This document shows, one piece after another, positions 49,463 through 58,548 of a stretch of DNA of 64,000 nt (positions are counted from its first letter, which is position 1; each line of letters begins with the position of its first letter). The translations under genes and the position numbers were made by a program. This DNA is from Parafrigoribacterium mesophilum (lineage in GTDB: Bacteria; Actinomycetota; Actinomycetes; Actinomycetales; Microbacteriaceae): positions 1,798,001-1,862,000 of the forward strand of contig NZ_JBDJAF010000001.1 in the NCBI RefSeq assembly GCF_039652555.1, given 5' to 3'. The notes beneath the pieces were generated by a model. It did no database searches, was not told where the DNA came from, and saw nothing but the letters and a program-made list of their open reading frames with translations.

Positions 49463-50990
49463 GCAGTTTGCCGGACTGGTTGCGCGGCAGCTCCGACACG
49501 AAGCTCACGTTCTTGGGTACCTTGAATCCGGCGATGCGGCTCTTGACGTGGGCGGTCACGTCGGCTCCCGAAAGTGTTGCACCGCTCTTGAGCACAACGA
49601 CCGCCGTGACGGCCTCGATCCAGCGGTCATCCGGCACGCCGATCACGGCGACCTCCGCGACCTCGGTGAGTTCGTAGATGCAGTCCTCGACCTCGCGCGG
49701 GGCGACCAGTTCGCCGCCGGTGTTGATGATGTCCTTGATCCGGTCCACCACCTGGATGAAGCCCTGCGCGTCCTTGGTGACCTGGTCGCCGGAACGGAAC
49801 CAGCCGTCTTGGAACGCGGCCTCGGTCGCTTCCGGCTTGTTCCAATATCCGGTGAAGAGGTTCGGCGAGCGGTACTGAATCTCGCCCGGCTCGTCGACGC
49901 CGGCTGCGGTGCCGTCGGCGGCGACCACGCGCGCCTCCACGAACACGATGGGACGCCCGCAGGAGGCGGGACGCGCGTCGTGCTCCTCCGGACGCAACAC
50001 CGTGGCCAGCGGCCCCATCTCGGATTGGCCGAAGCAGTTGTAGAACCCGATGTTCGGGTAGCGCTGCCGTAGCCGCTGCAGCACCGTGACCGGCATGATC
50101 GACGCGCCGTATTGCGCCTTGGTGAGCGAGGACAGGTCCCGGGTGTCCAGGTCGGGGTGATTGGCCAGCGGCACCCACACGGTCGGCGCGAGGAACAGCG
50201 ACCCGATGCTCTCCTCCTCGACCAGGCGCAGCATTTCGGCGACATCCGGCCGCTGCATCAAGCGGATGCGCGCACCCAACGCCAGATAGGGCATCGCGAA
50301 CACGTGCATGGCCGCGGAATGGTAGAGCGGCATGGCGATCAGGGGCCGGTCGGCGGCGGTGAAGTCGAGCGCGATGATGCAGGAGACGTACTGGTGCACC
50401 AGCGCCGCCTGTGTCATCATCGCGCCCTTGGGTTGTGACGTGGTTCCCGACGTGTAGAGCAACTGGGCGAGGTCGTCATCGCTGACCTCTACGTTTACCG
50501 GTGACGCGTCGCCGTGCTGCGCGGTGTGCAGCACCGATTCGGCGGCCGTTCCCTTCGTCTCGTCGGGGAACATCGGCAGAACGGTCTGGATGTCGGCGGC
50601 CTGGCCGGCGCGCCGGATATCCGCGACCAGCGGCATCAGGTCGTTGTCGGCTACGAGGAGGCTGCTCTGCGAGTCCTCGAGGAGGTAAGACAGCTCGTCG
50701 CCCTTGAGTGCGAAGTTCACCGGAACGTGCACCAGCCCGGCGCGAGCGCAGGCGAGGAACAGGATGAGGTAGGCATCCGAGTTCTTGCCATAGGTGGCCA
50801 CGCGGGAGCCCGGGGTCGCGCCGAGGTCGAGCAGCCGGTGCGCGACCCGGTTGACGGCGTCATCCAACTGGGCGTAGGTCCAACTGCGGTCCTCGAACTC
50901 CAGCGCGGTGGCCGGCCCGTTGATCGAGACGCTGCGGCGCAGCAGGGCGCCGATCGTGTTGGCGCGGGTGGCGGTGGTGATGGCGCTCAT
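49419..50990 (-). CDS. AMP-dependent acyl-CoA synthetase
   Basis: A 523-residue ANL-superfamily ligase that activates a carboxylic acid to its CoA thioester. The P-loop-like motif is LLYTSGTTSQPKGAMMTQAA (about 187-206); GFYNCFGQSEMGPLATVLRP, YRSPNLFTGYWNKPEATEAA and DRIKDIINTGGELVAPREVE follow, and the C-terminal lysine is in RNQSGKLLKRVMRQ. Substrate length is not determinable. It lies 14 bases downstream of the PEP-mutase-like gene, probably one operon. Confidence 0.87.
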   Translation of the reverse strand: MSAITTATRANTIGALLRRSVSINGPATALEFEDRSWTYAQLDDAVNRVAHRLLDLGATPGSRVATYGKNSDAYLILFLACARAGLVHVPVNFALKGDELSYLLEDSQSSLLVADNDLMPLVADIRRAGQAADIQTVLPMFPDETKGTAAESVLHTAQHGDASPVNVEVSDDDLAQLLYTSGTTSQPKGAMMTQAALVHQYVSCIIALDFTAADRPLIAMPLYHSAAMHVFAMPYLALGARIRLMQRPDVAEMLRLVEEESIGSLFLAPTVWVPLANHPDLDTRDLSSLTKAQYGASIMPVTVLQRLRQRYPNIGFYNCFGQSEMGPLATVLRPEEHDARPASCGRPIVFVEARVVAADGTAAGVDEPGEIQYRSPNLFTGYWNKPEATEAAFQDGWFRSGDQVTKDAQGFIQVVDRIKDIINTGGELVAPREVEDCIYELTEVAEVAVIGVPDDRWIEAVTAVVVLKSGATLSGADVTAHVKSRIAGFKVPKNVSFVSELPRNQSGKLLKRVMRQNYGSRTA

Positions 50991-51004
50991 CGGTGAGGTT
51001 CCTC

Positions 51005-51835
51005 TTATTCCTTGGCTGGAGGGTTGATCGCAGCAACAAGTTGTGCGTGCCCTTGGGCCGCGTCGTTCAGGTAGCCGAAATTGCCGTGTTCGAGCAGTTC
51101 GGCGCCGGCGCGGGTCAGCGCGGCGAACGACGCGAACGCGAATCCGCCACCGACCGAGATGCGGGCGACGGATGCTGCCGCCAGCTCCGCGACGGAACCG
51201 AGCCCCGGACGCGCCAGCACGTTGACCGGCAGATCCACGGCGGAGATCACGCTGCGCACATCCTCGAGGCGGGTCAGTCCCGGTGCGTAGAGCACGTCGG
51301 CGCCCGCCTCCTGGAACGCCTGTAGCCGGAGAATCGTGTCGTCCAGGTCATGGATTCCGTGGATGAGGTTTTCGGCACGCGCGGTCAGCACGAGCGGGAC
51401 ATCTGGCTCGTGGGCGGCCTGCACGGCGGCGGCGATGCGCTCGGCGGCGAGTTCGATGGGATAGATCGGCGCTTCCGGATTGCCGGAGAAGTCCTCGATG
51501 GAGCAGCCGGCCAGGCCGGTGGCCGCGGCGGCGCTCACCGTGGCGAACACGGCGTCGGGGGCCGCGCCGAACCCGTGTTCCAGGTCGGCGGACACCGGCA
51601 CCTCCACCGCGTCGGCCAGGGCGGCGGCGTGGGCGATCGCCTCCTCGCGGCTCACCTCGCCATCCGCTCGGCCCAGAGTGGCGGCGAACCCGCTGCTCGT
51701 GGTAGCCAGAGCTCGGAAACCCAGGGTGGCCAGCAGCTTCGCCGATCCGAGATCCCACGGATTCGGGATGAGCAGCGGCGTGCCGGGAACGTGCAGGGCT
51801 AAGAAATCTTGTCGAACTTCGTTGATCGTCCGCAT
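51005..51835 (-). CDS. Isocitrate lyase/PEP mutase family protein
   Basis: A 276-residue TIM-barrel protein of the PEP mutase/methylisocitrate lyase superfamily. Visible are FRALATTSSGFAATLGRADG, VPVSADLEHGFGAAPDAVFA (metal-binding acidic segment), AGCSIEDFSGNPEAPIYPIE and LVLTARAENLIHGIHDLDDT. The KKCGH-type catalytic cysteine motif of isocitrate lyases is absent, so it is an oxaloacetate-decarboxylase- or phosphonomutase-like member of unknown substrate. Confidence 0.85.
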   Translation of the reverse strand: MRTINEVRQDFLALHVPGTPLLIPNPWDLGSAKLLATLGFRALATTSSGFAATLGRADGEVSREEAIAHAAALADAVEVPVSADLEHGFGAAPDAVFATVSAAAATGLAGCSIEDFSGNPEAPIYPIELAAERIAAAVQAAHEPDVPLVLTARAENLIHGIHDLDDTILRLQAFQEAGADVLYAPGLTRLEDVRSVISAVDLPVNVLARPGLGSVAELAAASVARISVGGGFAFASFAALTRAGAELLEHGNFGYLNDAAQGHAQLVAAINPPAKE

Positions 51836-51958
51836 GGCTCTGAGCTTAGCTTCGGCTTTGTCCGCTTGGGGGAGCCCGACCGCTCACCGGCCTCCAAGAG
51901 ATCTTAGGTAGTCTTGCCGTCGTCGGGGGACAATGAAGGTGTGTGAGGAGGGTGCAAC

Positions 51959-52615
51959 GTGACCAGAATCGGCTATATCTGGGTGGGCCCTTTTGAGCAC
52001 AATGCCGACTTCCAGCGGGACATCCTTCTCAAGCGAGGTGTGGATCTCATACTGGAAGACATCAGCGTGGGTTCCAAGGCTTCACGGCACGCCCTTACTG
52101 CCGCGTTGGACCGCCTGGTCAGCGGCGACACATTAGTGGTTTGGAGATTGGATCGGTTGGGCAACACCCTGCCCAACATCCTGGCGCTCATGGAGCTGCT
52201 CGGCAATCGGAACATCGCCGTTGTTGCCGTCGTGGAAGACATCGACACCCTCAGCGGTTCGGCGGTGTCGCTGCTGGGAGTCGTCTCCTCGTTTATCGAG
52301 TTGGAGCGCTCGCTCGCCCGGGAACGAACCGTGGTTGGCGTCTATTCGGCGAGGGCTCGTGGACACGTTGGCGGCCGGCCGCGCGCATTGTCGGCGATGA
52401 ATGTCGAGAGAGTGCTCATCATGAAGGAACAGGGTGTGCCGGTGCGGGACATCGCGCGTGAGTTGGGCACCTCCAGAGCCACGATCTATCGCGCCCTGGC
52501 TCCGCAGACGGACGAGCAGCCCCCAGCGGCGGCGGAGCTGCATTCAAGCAACCAGCCCCAGCCACGGCCCACTCGCGGGTCTGCCCTTTCCAATCTCGAT
52601 CTCGCCACATCCTGA
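51959..52615 (+). CDS. Serine-recombinase-like protein lacking catalytic residues
   Basis: A 218-residue protein with the resolvase/invertase layout: an N-terminal domain, a long E helix (SFIELERSLARERTVVGVYS) and a C-terminal HTH_7 domain (VPVRDIARELGTSRATIYRA). The canonical GYARVST start is GYIWVGP, so Arg8 is Trp and the nucleophile Ser10 is Gly. The WKLDRLGRS motif reads WRLDRLGNT, losing the second Arg. DNA binding looks intact. A tail of ~40 residues rich in Pro/Gln/Ser follows. It is probably a DNA-binding protein rather than an active recombinase. GTG start at 51959. Confidence 0.8.
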   Translation: MTRIGYIWVGPFEHNADFQRDILLKRGVDLILEDISVGSKASRHALTAALDRLVSGDTLVVWRLDRLGNTLPNILALMELLGNRNIAVVAVVEDIDTLSGSAVSLLGVVSSFIELERSLARERTVVGVYSARARGHVGGRPRALSAMNVERVLIMKEQGVPVRDIARELGTSRATIYRALAPQTDEQPPAAAELHSSNQPQPRPTRGSALSNLDLATS

Positions 52616-52662
52616 CGTCGACCCGAGGCCGGCCCCGAAGCGGGAAGGACCCCGGTCGCCGG

Positions 52663-53724
52663 CTAGCGTCCTGCAGCTGGAGGTCGTCCTGTCGAGGACC
52701 GTTCGATGATGGCAGCGTCGTGCCCGAGGAGCATATCTCTCGGAGGCTCGCCCTGTAGCTGCTCGACGAGGGCGTCCACCGAGGCGCGACCCAACTCCAG
52801 GAGCGGCAGCGCCATGGCTGACAGCGATGGTTCGAGGAATTCGGCGACCGGTAGGTCGTCGTATGAAAGTACCGAAACATCTTCCGGAATCCGGATGCGC
52901 AGCGAGTGCAGCGCCTTGAGCGAGCCCACCGCCTGCTGGAATGTCCCGGCATAGATGGCCGTGATGTCCGGATGCTGCTCCAGCAGCTGTCGCGTCCCTC
53001 GGTAGCCGCCCTCCACGCTGTAGGCCACGTGCACGACCATTGGTGCGGGCTCGCCCGCTGCCACCGCGGCACCGACGAAGCCGGCCTCGCGTTCGCGGGC
53101 GGGCATCAGCTCGCCGGGGCCGGAGATGTGCCCCAGCTTGCGGTGTCCCAGTCGGTACAGATACTGGTATGCAATCGCGCTGGCTCCCGCCAGGTCGATG
53201 CTCACGTTCCGCCGTGAGTTCGGAACCGACCGGTTGACGAAGACGTGCGGGATGTTGTCCAGTCGGCCGGGTGCCAGCAATGGATGGCCCTCCCGTGATG
53301 AGGCGATCAGGAGTCCCTCGACCCGGCCCGCGCTCACCAGATCCGTGTAATCGGATTGCGCGTGCGAGTCCTCGGTGTCCTCCGCCAGGAGCACGACGTA
53401 ACCGTGCTCCCTCGCTCTCTGGTACGCACCGCGCGCGATTCTCGCGTAGACGGCATTGGTGAGGTCCGGGATGAGCAGCGCCAACGCATCCGGACGCGCC
53501 CCGGCGAGTGCCTTTGCGCCGGCATGCGGTTCATAAGACAGGGCCGTTGCCTGGTCCAGGATGCGGGTGCGCGTCTCATCGCGGATGTGCAGCGACGGGT
53601 CACCGTTGAGGACGCGCGAGACCACGGATTTCGTTACCCCGGATGCCGCAGCGACGTCGACCAATCGGGCCCGCCCGCGGGACTTCTTTATAGCTCGACC
53701 GCTAGACAGTTGCAGCCCTTCCAT
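52663..53724 (-). CDS. LacI-family transcriptional regulator
   Basis: A 353-residue repressor-type protein from the ATG at 53724. The helix-turn-helix is RLVDVAAASGVTKSVVSRVL (about 20-39) with NGDPSLHIRDETRTRILDQA after it, then the periplasmic-binding-protein-like effector domain (ALALLIPDLTNAVYARIARG... to the end). It overlaps the aldehyde dehydrogenase gene by 23 bases and closes the minus-strand catabolic operon, so it likely controls that operon and the divergent transporter. The open frame upstream to 53877 is a shadow. Confidence 0.88.
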   Translation of the reverse strand: MEGLQLSSGRAIKKSRGRARLVDVAAASGVTKSVVSRVLNGDPSLHIRDETRTRILDQATALSYEPHAGAKALAGARPDALALLIPDLTNAVYARIARGAYQRAREHGYVVLLAEDTEDSHAQSDYTDLVSAGRVEGLLIASSREGHPLLAPGRLDNIPHVFVNRSVPNSRRNVSIDLAGASAIAYQYLYRLGHRKLGHISGPGELMPAREREAGFVGAAVAAGEPAPMVVHVAYSVEGGYRGTRQLLEQHPDITAIYAGTFQQAVGSLKALHSLRIRIPEDVSVLSYDDLPVAEFLEPSLSAMALPLLELGRASVDALVEQLQGEPPRDMLLGHDAAIIERSSTGRPPAAGR

Positions 53725-55189
53725 AACGAAGGTACACCGACTTGCGCCGGGTATAGCGTTCGAACCCGTGTTGACCGTCGTCGCCGCCCAACCCGGACAA
53801 TTTCCATCCCGTGTGGAAGCCTTGCACCTCTTCCGGCCCGATCCGATTGACATAAACCTCGCCGAATTCGAGGTCATCCGTGGCCGACATCGCGGTACGG
53901 ATGTCTTCGGTGAAGACGTAGGAGGTCAATCCGTACTCGGTCGAATTGGCCCACTCCATGACCTCATCGTAGGTGTCGAACGGAATGATCGGCAGCACCG
54001 GGCCGAACACCTCCCGCTGCATGACCGGCATCTCGTTGGTGACACCGGTGAGCACGGTCGGGGCAAACCAGAAGCCCCCATCGTGCTGCATACCGTCCGG
54101 CGTGCCGCCGCCCAGCTCCAGGCGCGCCCCGGCGGCGACCGCCGAATCGACGAAGTCCTTGACTTTATCCCATTCCGCTTGCGAAACCTTCGGCCCCATG
54201 TCGGAGGAATCCAACAGCGGGTCGCCCACCTTCAGTGTGGCGACCTTCGCCACGAACCGGGAGACGAACTCATCGTAGACGCCGCGTTGCACGTAGGTGC
54301 GCTCGTTGCAGGTGCACACCTGACCGCAGTTGGCGAACCGCGCGCTGAAGGCCTCGTCCACCGCGAGGTCGAGGTTCGCGTCGTCGAACACGATGAAGGG
54401 CGCCTTGCCGCCCAATTCCAGCGAGACCGGGATGATCCGCTGGGCGGTCTGCGCCAAGATCTCGCGTCCAGCGCGGGTCGAGCCGGTCACGGTCACCATG
54501 TCGACCAGGGGATGCTCCACCAGTGCCTTGCCGACAGTGCGTCCGCCTCCGGTAACGACACTGACCAACCCGCGGGGCAGGCCGGCCAGTTCACACACCT
54601 TGGCCATCGCCAGCGACGACAGCGGCGTCAGCTCGCTGGGCTTCACGACGATGGCGTTGCCGGCCATGAGGGCCGGTGCCACCTTCCTGGCAAAAATGGC
54701 GGCCGGGAAATTCCACGGAATGATCGCCGCGACAACGCCGACCGGCACCTCGCGCACGAGGAGTTGCTCACCGGATGCCGAGGGCGCTACGACGTCGCCG
54801 GTCGTGCGGAACTTCTGGCTGATCGCGTAGTCGAAGAATGCGCCGACGCCGCCGATCTCGCCACGCGCCTCGGTGATGGTCTTGCCCTGCTCGGCGACGA
54901 CGATTTGCGCCAGTTCTTCGGCGTGTGCTTCGGTCTGCCGCACGATCTCCTGCAGCACCGCGGCCCGCTTTGCGTACGATAGCCGCCCCCATTCCCGCTG
55001 CGCGCGGTGTGCCTCCGCGACGGCGGCCTCGACGTGTGCCTCGGTCGCCTCCGGTACCGCGGCAAGCACGCGGCCGGTGGCGGGATTGTCGACCGGGCGG
55101 GTGTGCTCGGTGCGCACCCAGTCGCCGGCCACGAGCATGGCCGGGCTGGCGCCGAGCAGCGAGGTGTCGCTGAACAGAGTCACGCTCAT
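53702..55189 (-). CDS. NAD(P)-dependent aldehyde dehydrogenase
   Basis: A 495-residue ALDH-superfamily enzyme. It has VVAAIIPWNFPAAIFARKVA, the nucleotide segment MVTVTGSTRAGREILAQTAQ, catalytic Glu in LELGGKAPFIVFDDA (about 255-269) and catalytic Cys in FANCGQVCTCNERTYVQ. It resembles the lactaldehyde/glycolaldehyde dehydrogenase-like (AldA) and succinate-semialdehyde group. In this operon it may oxidise an aldehyde from sugar cleavage. It starts at the last base of the preceding SDR stop (TGATG). Confidence 0.88.
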   Translation of the reverse strand: MSVTLFSDTSLLGASPAMLVAGDWVRTEHTRPVDNPATGRVLAAVPEATEAHVEAAVAEAHRAQREWGRLSYAKRAAVLQEIVRQTEAHAEELAQIVVAEQGKTITEARGEIGGVGAFFDYAISQKFRTTGDVVAPSASGEQLLVREVPVGVVAAIIPWNFPAAIFARKVAPALMAGNAIVVKPSELTPLSSLAMAKVCELAGLPRGLVSVVTGGGRTVGKALVEHPLVDMVTVTGSTRAGREILAQTAQRIIPVSLELGGKAPFIVFDDANLDLAVDEAFSARFANCGQVCTCNERTYVQRGVYDEFVSRFVAKVATLKVGDPLLDSSDMGPKVSQAEWDKVKDFVDSAVAAGARLELGGGTPDGMQHDGGFWFAPTVLTGVTNEMPVMQREVFGPVLPIIPFDTYDEVMEWANSTEYGLTSYVFTEDIRTAMSATDDLEFGEVYVNRIGPEEVQGFHTGWKLSGLGGDDGQHGFERYTRRKSVYLRYGRAATV

Positions 55190-55968
55190 CAGCTCATCAC
55201 CATTCCGCCCTCAACGTTGTACGTCTGCGCCGTGATGTAGTTGGAGCCTGGCCCGGCCAGGAAGATGGCCAGCGGAACGATGTCGGACGGCACGGAGGTG
55301 CGACCCAGCGGCACGCCGCTGGCCGCCTCCTTGAACGTCTCGCCCTCGGCTTTGCCGGTGATCTCGCCGAACTGCTTGTCGACGGCCTTCCAGTACGGGG
55401 TGTCCACGATGCCGGGCGCCATCGCGTTGACGTTCACACCGTAAGGTGCCATCGCCAACGCGACGGACTGGGTGATCGAGATCACCGCGGCCTTGGACGC
55501 GCAGTATGCGCTGACCAGGGCTTCGCCGCGCCGGCCGGCGATGGACGCCATGTTGATGATCTTGCCGCTCTTTTGGCGACGCATCGGTTCGCACGCGGCC
55601 TTGGACAGGAAGAACAGGCCGCGCACGTTGACGTCGAAGATCCGGTCCCACTCGTCGGGCTCGGTCTCCCACACGGCTTTGATCATGCCGATTCCGGCGT
55701 TGTTGACCAGGATGTCCAGGCTCCCATGCTCGGCAACGATCTCGTCGACCAGCACCTTCGCTTCTGCGGTGTTCATGACGTTGAGCGACTTCGCCGAGGC
55801 GCTGCCACCGGCCGCCGTGATCTCCTCGACGACCGCGTTCGCGCCCTCGAGGTTGATGTCAGCGATGATGACGTGGGCGCCCTCGCCCGCGTACGCCACA
55901 GCCATCGCCCTGCCCATTCCGGATGCGGCTCCGGTGATCAGGGCGATCTTGTTGTCGAGTGTTCCCAT
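55189..55968 (-). CDS. Short-chain dehydrogenase, sorbitol/galactitol dehydrogenase-like
   Basis: A 259-residue classical SDR from the ATG at 55968. It has IALITGAASGMGRAMAVAYA (cofactor loop), VIIADINLEGANAV (acidic residue favouring NAD), ILVNNAGIGMIKAVWETEPD, the catalytic Ser/Tyr/Lys in IINMASIAGRRGEALVSAYC and ASKAAVISITQSV, and the C-terminus YITAQTYNVEGGMVMS. The IAGRRGEALV and AQTYNV...GG segments resemble Rhodobacter SmoS-type polyol dehydrogenases. The open frame to 56076 is not used. Confidence 0.85.
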   Translation of the reverse strand: MGTLDNKIALITGAASGMGRAMAVAYAGEGAHVIIADINLEGANAVVEEITAAGGSASAKSLNVMNTAEAKVLVDEIVAEHGSLDILVNNAGIGMIKAVWETEPDEWDRIFDVNVRGLFFLSKAACEPMRRQKSGKIINMASIAGRRGEALVSAYCASKAAVISITQSVALAMAPYGVNVNAMAPGIVDTPYWKAVDKQFGEITGKAEGETFKEAASGVPLGRTSVPSDIVPLAIFLAGPGSNYITAQTYNVEGGMVMS

Positions 55969-55996
55969 GTGCGTGTTTCTCCTTTGTGGTTGATGT

Positions 55997-57106
55997 TTAT
56001 CGTGCGGGTGAAAAGCTCGAATCAAGGTGGGGCTGCAGGGCGGCGAAGTCCAGGTCGATCCCGTGACCCGGCGCATCCGGCGCGATCACGCAGCCGTCGA
56101 CGATGGGCATCGGGTTCGCCATGTAGGCGCCGAGGGTGAACCCGTGAGCCTCCATATAGGTTCTGTTCGGTGCGGCGGCCAAACAGTGCACGGTGAGGTC
56201 GTGCACTCCGTGGCTGGTGACGCGCAGGTTGTGTGCCTCGGCGAGGACGGCGATCTTGCGGAACATGGTCATCCCGCCACAGTTGCTCACGTCGGGCTCC
56301 GGGTAAGACAGCGTATCCGCGCTGATCGCGGCGCGGAACTCGTGCAGCGTGTGCAGGTTTTCGCCGCCGGCGATGGGCATCCCGCCGTCGCGGAGGATGC
56401 GCGCGTAGCCGGGCAGGTCATCTGGAATCGTCGGCTCTTCCAACCAGACCAGGTCGAACTCGCGCAGCGCCCGTGCCGCCCGGATCGACTCGTCGACGCT
56501 CCAGCGCATGTTCGCGTCGACCATCAGCGGGAACCCGTCACCCAGGTGGGCCCGCATCCGGCTGACCCGCTCGATGTCTTCGCGCACGTCCGGGCGCCCG
56601 ACCTTCATCTTGATCGCCCGGAACCCCTCGGACAGGAACCGGTCGGCTTGGGCGAGCAGGGCTTCGGTGCTCAGTTGCAGGTCGATCCCTCCGGCATAGA
56701 CGGGGACCTTGGGGTCGTAGCCCCCGAACAACTTCCAGAGTGGCGCGTTCAGCCGGTGTCCCTTGAGGTCCCACAGCGCGATGTCGACCGCGGAGATCGC
56801 GGACGTCTGGTGTCCGCCGCGTCCGGCGTAGTGCAGGTGCCACCACATTTTCTGCCAGAGCGCCTCGATCCGGTCCGCGTCCTGGCCGATGAGCACCTCG
56901 GTGAGGTAGCGGTTGATCATCACGGACACCGCTTCGCCCCCGGCGTTGACCGTGTAGGTGTAGCCAACCCCCTGGGCACCGTCGACGTCCCGAATGGTGA
57001 CCGTGACCAGTTCGAAATAGTCCATGTCGCCGTGCGTGCTGTCCGTGAGCTTGGTCGCAAGTGGAATTCGGTAGAGATCCGCCGCGACGGACTCGATTAC
57101 GGCCAC
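55997..57106 (-). CDS. Mandelate racemase/muconate lactonizing enzyme family sugar-acid dehydratase
   Basis: A 369-residue enolase-superfamily enzyme from a GTG at 57106 behind an AAAGGG site. It has the capping-domain start VAVIESVAADLYRIPLATKL and the barrel motifs FRAIKMKVGRPDVREDIERV (KXK base), FPLMVDANMRWS, VWLEEPTIPDD and IAGGENL (metal ligands), then PEPDVSNCGG and TSHGVHDLTVHCLAAAP (Asp-His dyad). These mark the mandelate racemase subgroup, whose members dehydrate aldonates or aldarates. Substrate is not determinable. First gene of the minus-strand operon. Confidence 0.87.
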   Translation of the reverse strand: MAVIESVAADLYRIPLATKLTDSTHGDMDYFELVTVTIRDVDGAQGVGYTYTVNAGGEAVSVMINRYLTEVLIGQDADRIEALWQKMWWHLHYAGRGGHQTSAISAVDIALWDLKGHRLNAPLWKLFGGYDPKVPVYAGGIDLQLSTEALLAQADRFLSEGFRAIKMKVGRPDVREDIERVSRMRAHLGDGFPLMVDANMRWSVDESIRAARALREFDLVWLEEPTIPDDLPGYARILRDGGMPIAGGENLHTLHEFRAAISADTLSYPEPDVSNCGGMTMFRKIAVLAEAHNLRVTSHGVHDLTVHCLAAAPNRTYMEAHGFTLGAYMANPMPIVDGCVIAPDAPGHGIDLDFAALQPHLDSSFSPAR

Positions 57107-57142
57107 TGGGTGCCCTTTCGCTAATTCCGGCACCGCTCTAGT

Positions 57143-57152
57143 AAACCGGTTT
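57143..57152. promoter_or_regulatory. Candidate LacI-type operator in the divergent promoter region
   Basis: The perfect palindrome AAACCGGTTT with the central CG typical of LacI-family operators lies between the divergent dehydratase (start 57106) and binding-protein gene (start 57373). A second CG-centred palindrome, AACGTT (57179-57184, in GGGAACGTTTA), is nearby. The operon's own LacI-family regulator is the obvious candidate ligand. The rest of the 57107-57372 interval holds the two promoters; none could be fixed. Confidence 0.4.
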
Positions 57153-57372
57153 TCTTCTGTGCTATACCTTACTGCGGGAACGTTTAGTGTCAAGCTGCTC
57201 CGATGCGAACCCGCATCGGAGCCGGCTGGCCGGGTTCTCCTTCGGCAGTTCCGGACACGATTTTGCAACAATGTGTCCGGGAGCGTTTCGGGTTCCGGAG
57301 CGACTGCTACGTTTTGACCGTCTCGGCGCGCGTTGGGACGAGAACCGCATCGACAAGGAAGTTGGGTTTTAG

Positions 57373-58449
57373 ATGAGAACGAAACACAAAGGGCTGTCGT
57401 TCGCCACGGGCTTGGCCTGTGTGGCTGCGCTCGGCATGGTGCTCACCGGATGCACGAGTCCCGGGTCCGCTGCCACGACGGACACGAATTCGGCTGACAC
57501 GCAACAGCAGGTCAAGACCTCGGACGGACCGCAGTGCACGCTGGCGGATTATGGTGCGCAGAAGCTCGATCTGAAGGACGCCGTCGTCGGCTTCTCGCAG
57601 TCGGACAAGGAAGAGAATCCGTTCCGCATCGCTGAGACGCAGTCGATCACTGAAGAGGCGGCGAAGATCGGGGTGAAGAAGTTCATCAAGACCAACTCGC
57701 AAGGCACGCTCACCAAGCAGATCTCCGACATCCAGGACATGATCTCCCAGGGCGCCCAGGTGCTCATCGTCGCGCCGTTGAACTCCGACGGCCTGGAGCC
57801 GGCGCTGGCGCAGGCACGGGCGAAGAACATCCCGGTGCTGACCATCGACCGGAAGATCAACGCGACCGCGTGCAAGGACTACGTGTCCTTCCTGGGCTCC
57901 GACTTCGTTGAGCAGGGCAAACGCTCCGCCGACCAGTTGATTGCCGGCACCGACGGAAAGGCCACCGTCGCCATCCTGCTCGGCTTGTCCGGCAACGGCG
58001 TGACGACCGATCGCACCAAGGGCTTCCTGGATGAGATCGCCGCCAAGGCTCCCGGGATCAAGGTGGTCGCTCAGCAGACCGCGGACTTCGCCCGGGACAA
58101 AGGCCAGTCGGTGACCGAGCAGCTGCTGCAGGCGCACCCCGACATCACCGCGATCTACGCGGAGAACGACGAGATGGGCCTCGGCGCCCAGGCCGCTATC
58201 ATCGCGGCCGGCAAGGCTCCTGGCAAGGACATCCAGATCTACTCGATCGACGGCACGAAGAACGCGGTGCAGCAGATGGTTGCCGGCGCCTACAACGGAG
58301 TGATCGAGTCCAACCCACGGTTCGGACCGCTCGCGTTCAAGACGCTGCAGGCGTTCCTTTCTGGAGAGCCGGTCGGTCAAGACATCATCATTGAGGACAA
58401 GGCGTACGACCCCGCCAACGCCGCGGAGAATGTAAATCTGGCGTACTAG
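57373..58449 (+). CDS. Sugar ABC transporter substrate-binding lipoprotein (YtfQ-like)
   Basis: A 358-residue periplasmic-binding-protein-1-like lipoprotein. The signal ends at the lipobox MVLTGCTSP (Cys about 27). The mature part has AVVGFSQSDKEENPFRIAET, QVLIVAPLNSDGLEPALAQA, IPVLTIDRKINATACKDYVS and AIYAENDEMGLGAQAAIIAA. The VGFSQ start, APLNSDGLEP and YAENDEM segments resemble E. coli YtfQ, the galactofuranose-binding protein, so a furanose sugar or related aldose/polyol is a plausible ligand. AAGGAAG ribosome-binding site ten bases upstream. Confidence 0.85.
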   Translation: MRTKHKGLSFATGLACVAALGMVLTGCTSPGSAATTDTNSADTQQQVKTSDGPQCTLADYGAQKLDLKDAVVGFSQSDKEENPFRIAETQSITEEAAKIGVKKFIKTNSQGTLTKQISDIQDMISQGAQVLIVAPLNSDGLEPALAQARAKNIPVLTIDRKINATACKDYVSFLGSDFVEQGKRSADQLIAGTDGKATVAILLGLSGNGVTTDRTKGFLDEIAAKAPGIKVVAQQTADFARDKGQSVTEQLLQAHPDITAIYAENDEMGLGAQAAIIAAGKAPGKDIQIYSIDGTKNAVQQMVAGAYNGVIESNPRFGPLAFKTLQAFLSGEPVGQDIIIEDKAYDPANAAENVNLAY

Positions 58450-58548
58450 CAGTCGGAGTAACACAACCGGGCTGGCGGCGGGAGACCGCCGCCAGCTCAC
58501 CGCGCAGCGGTTCAGTGAAAGTCCAAGATCGTGACAGGGAGGTCCGTC

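Noticed and set aside
51959..52615. Possibility that the recombinase-like gene marks an active mobile element or invertible segment
   Set aside because: Catalytic residues are missing and no flanking inverted repeats or duplicated target sites were seen.
53725..53877. An N-terminal extension of the LacI regulator
   Set aside because: It lies wholly inside the aldehyde dehydrogenase coding region and precedes the normal LacI start before the helix-turn-helix.
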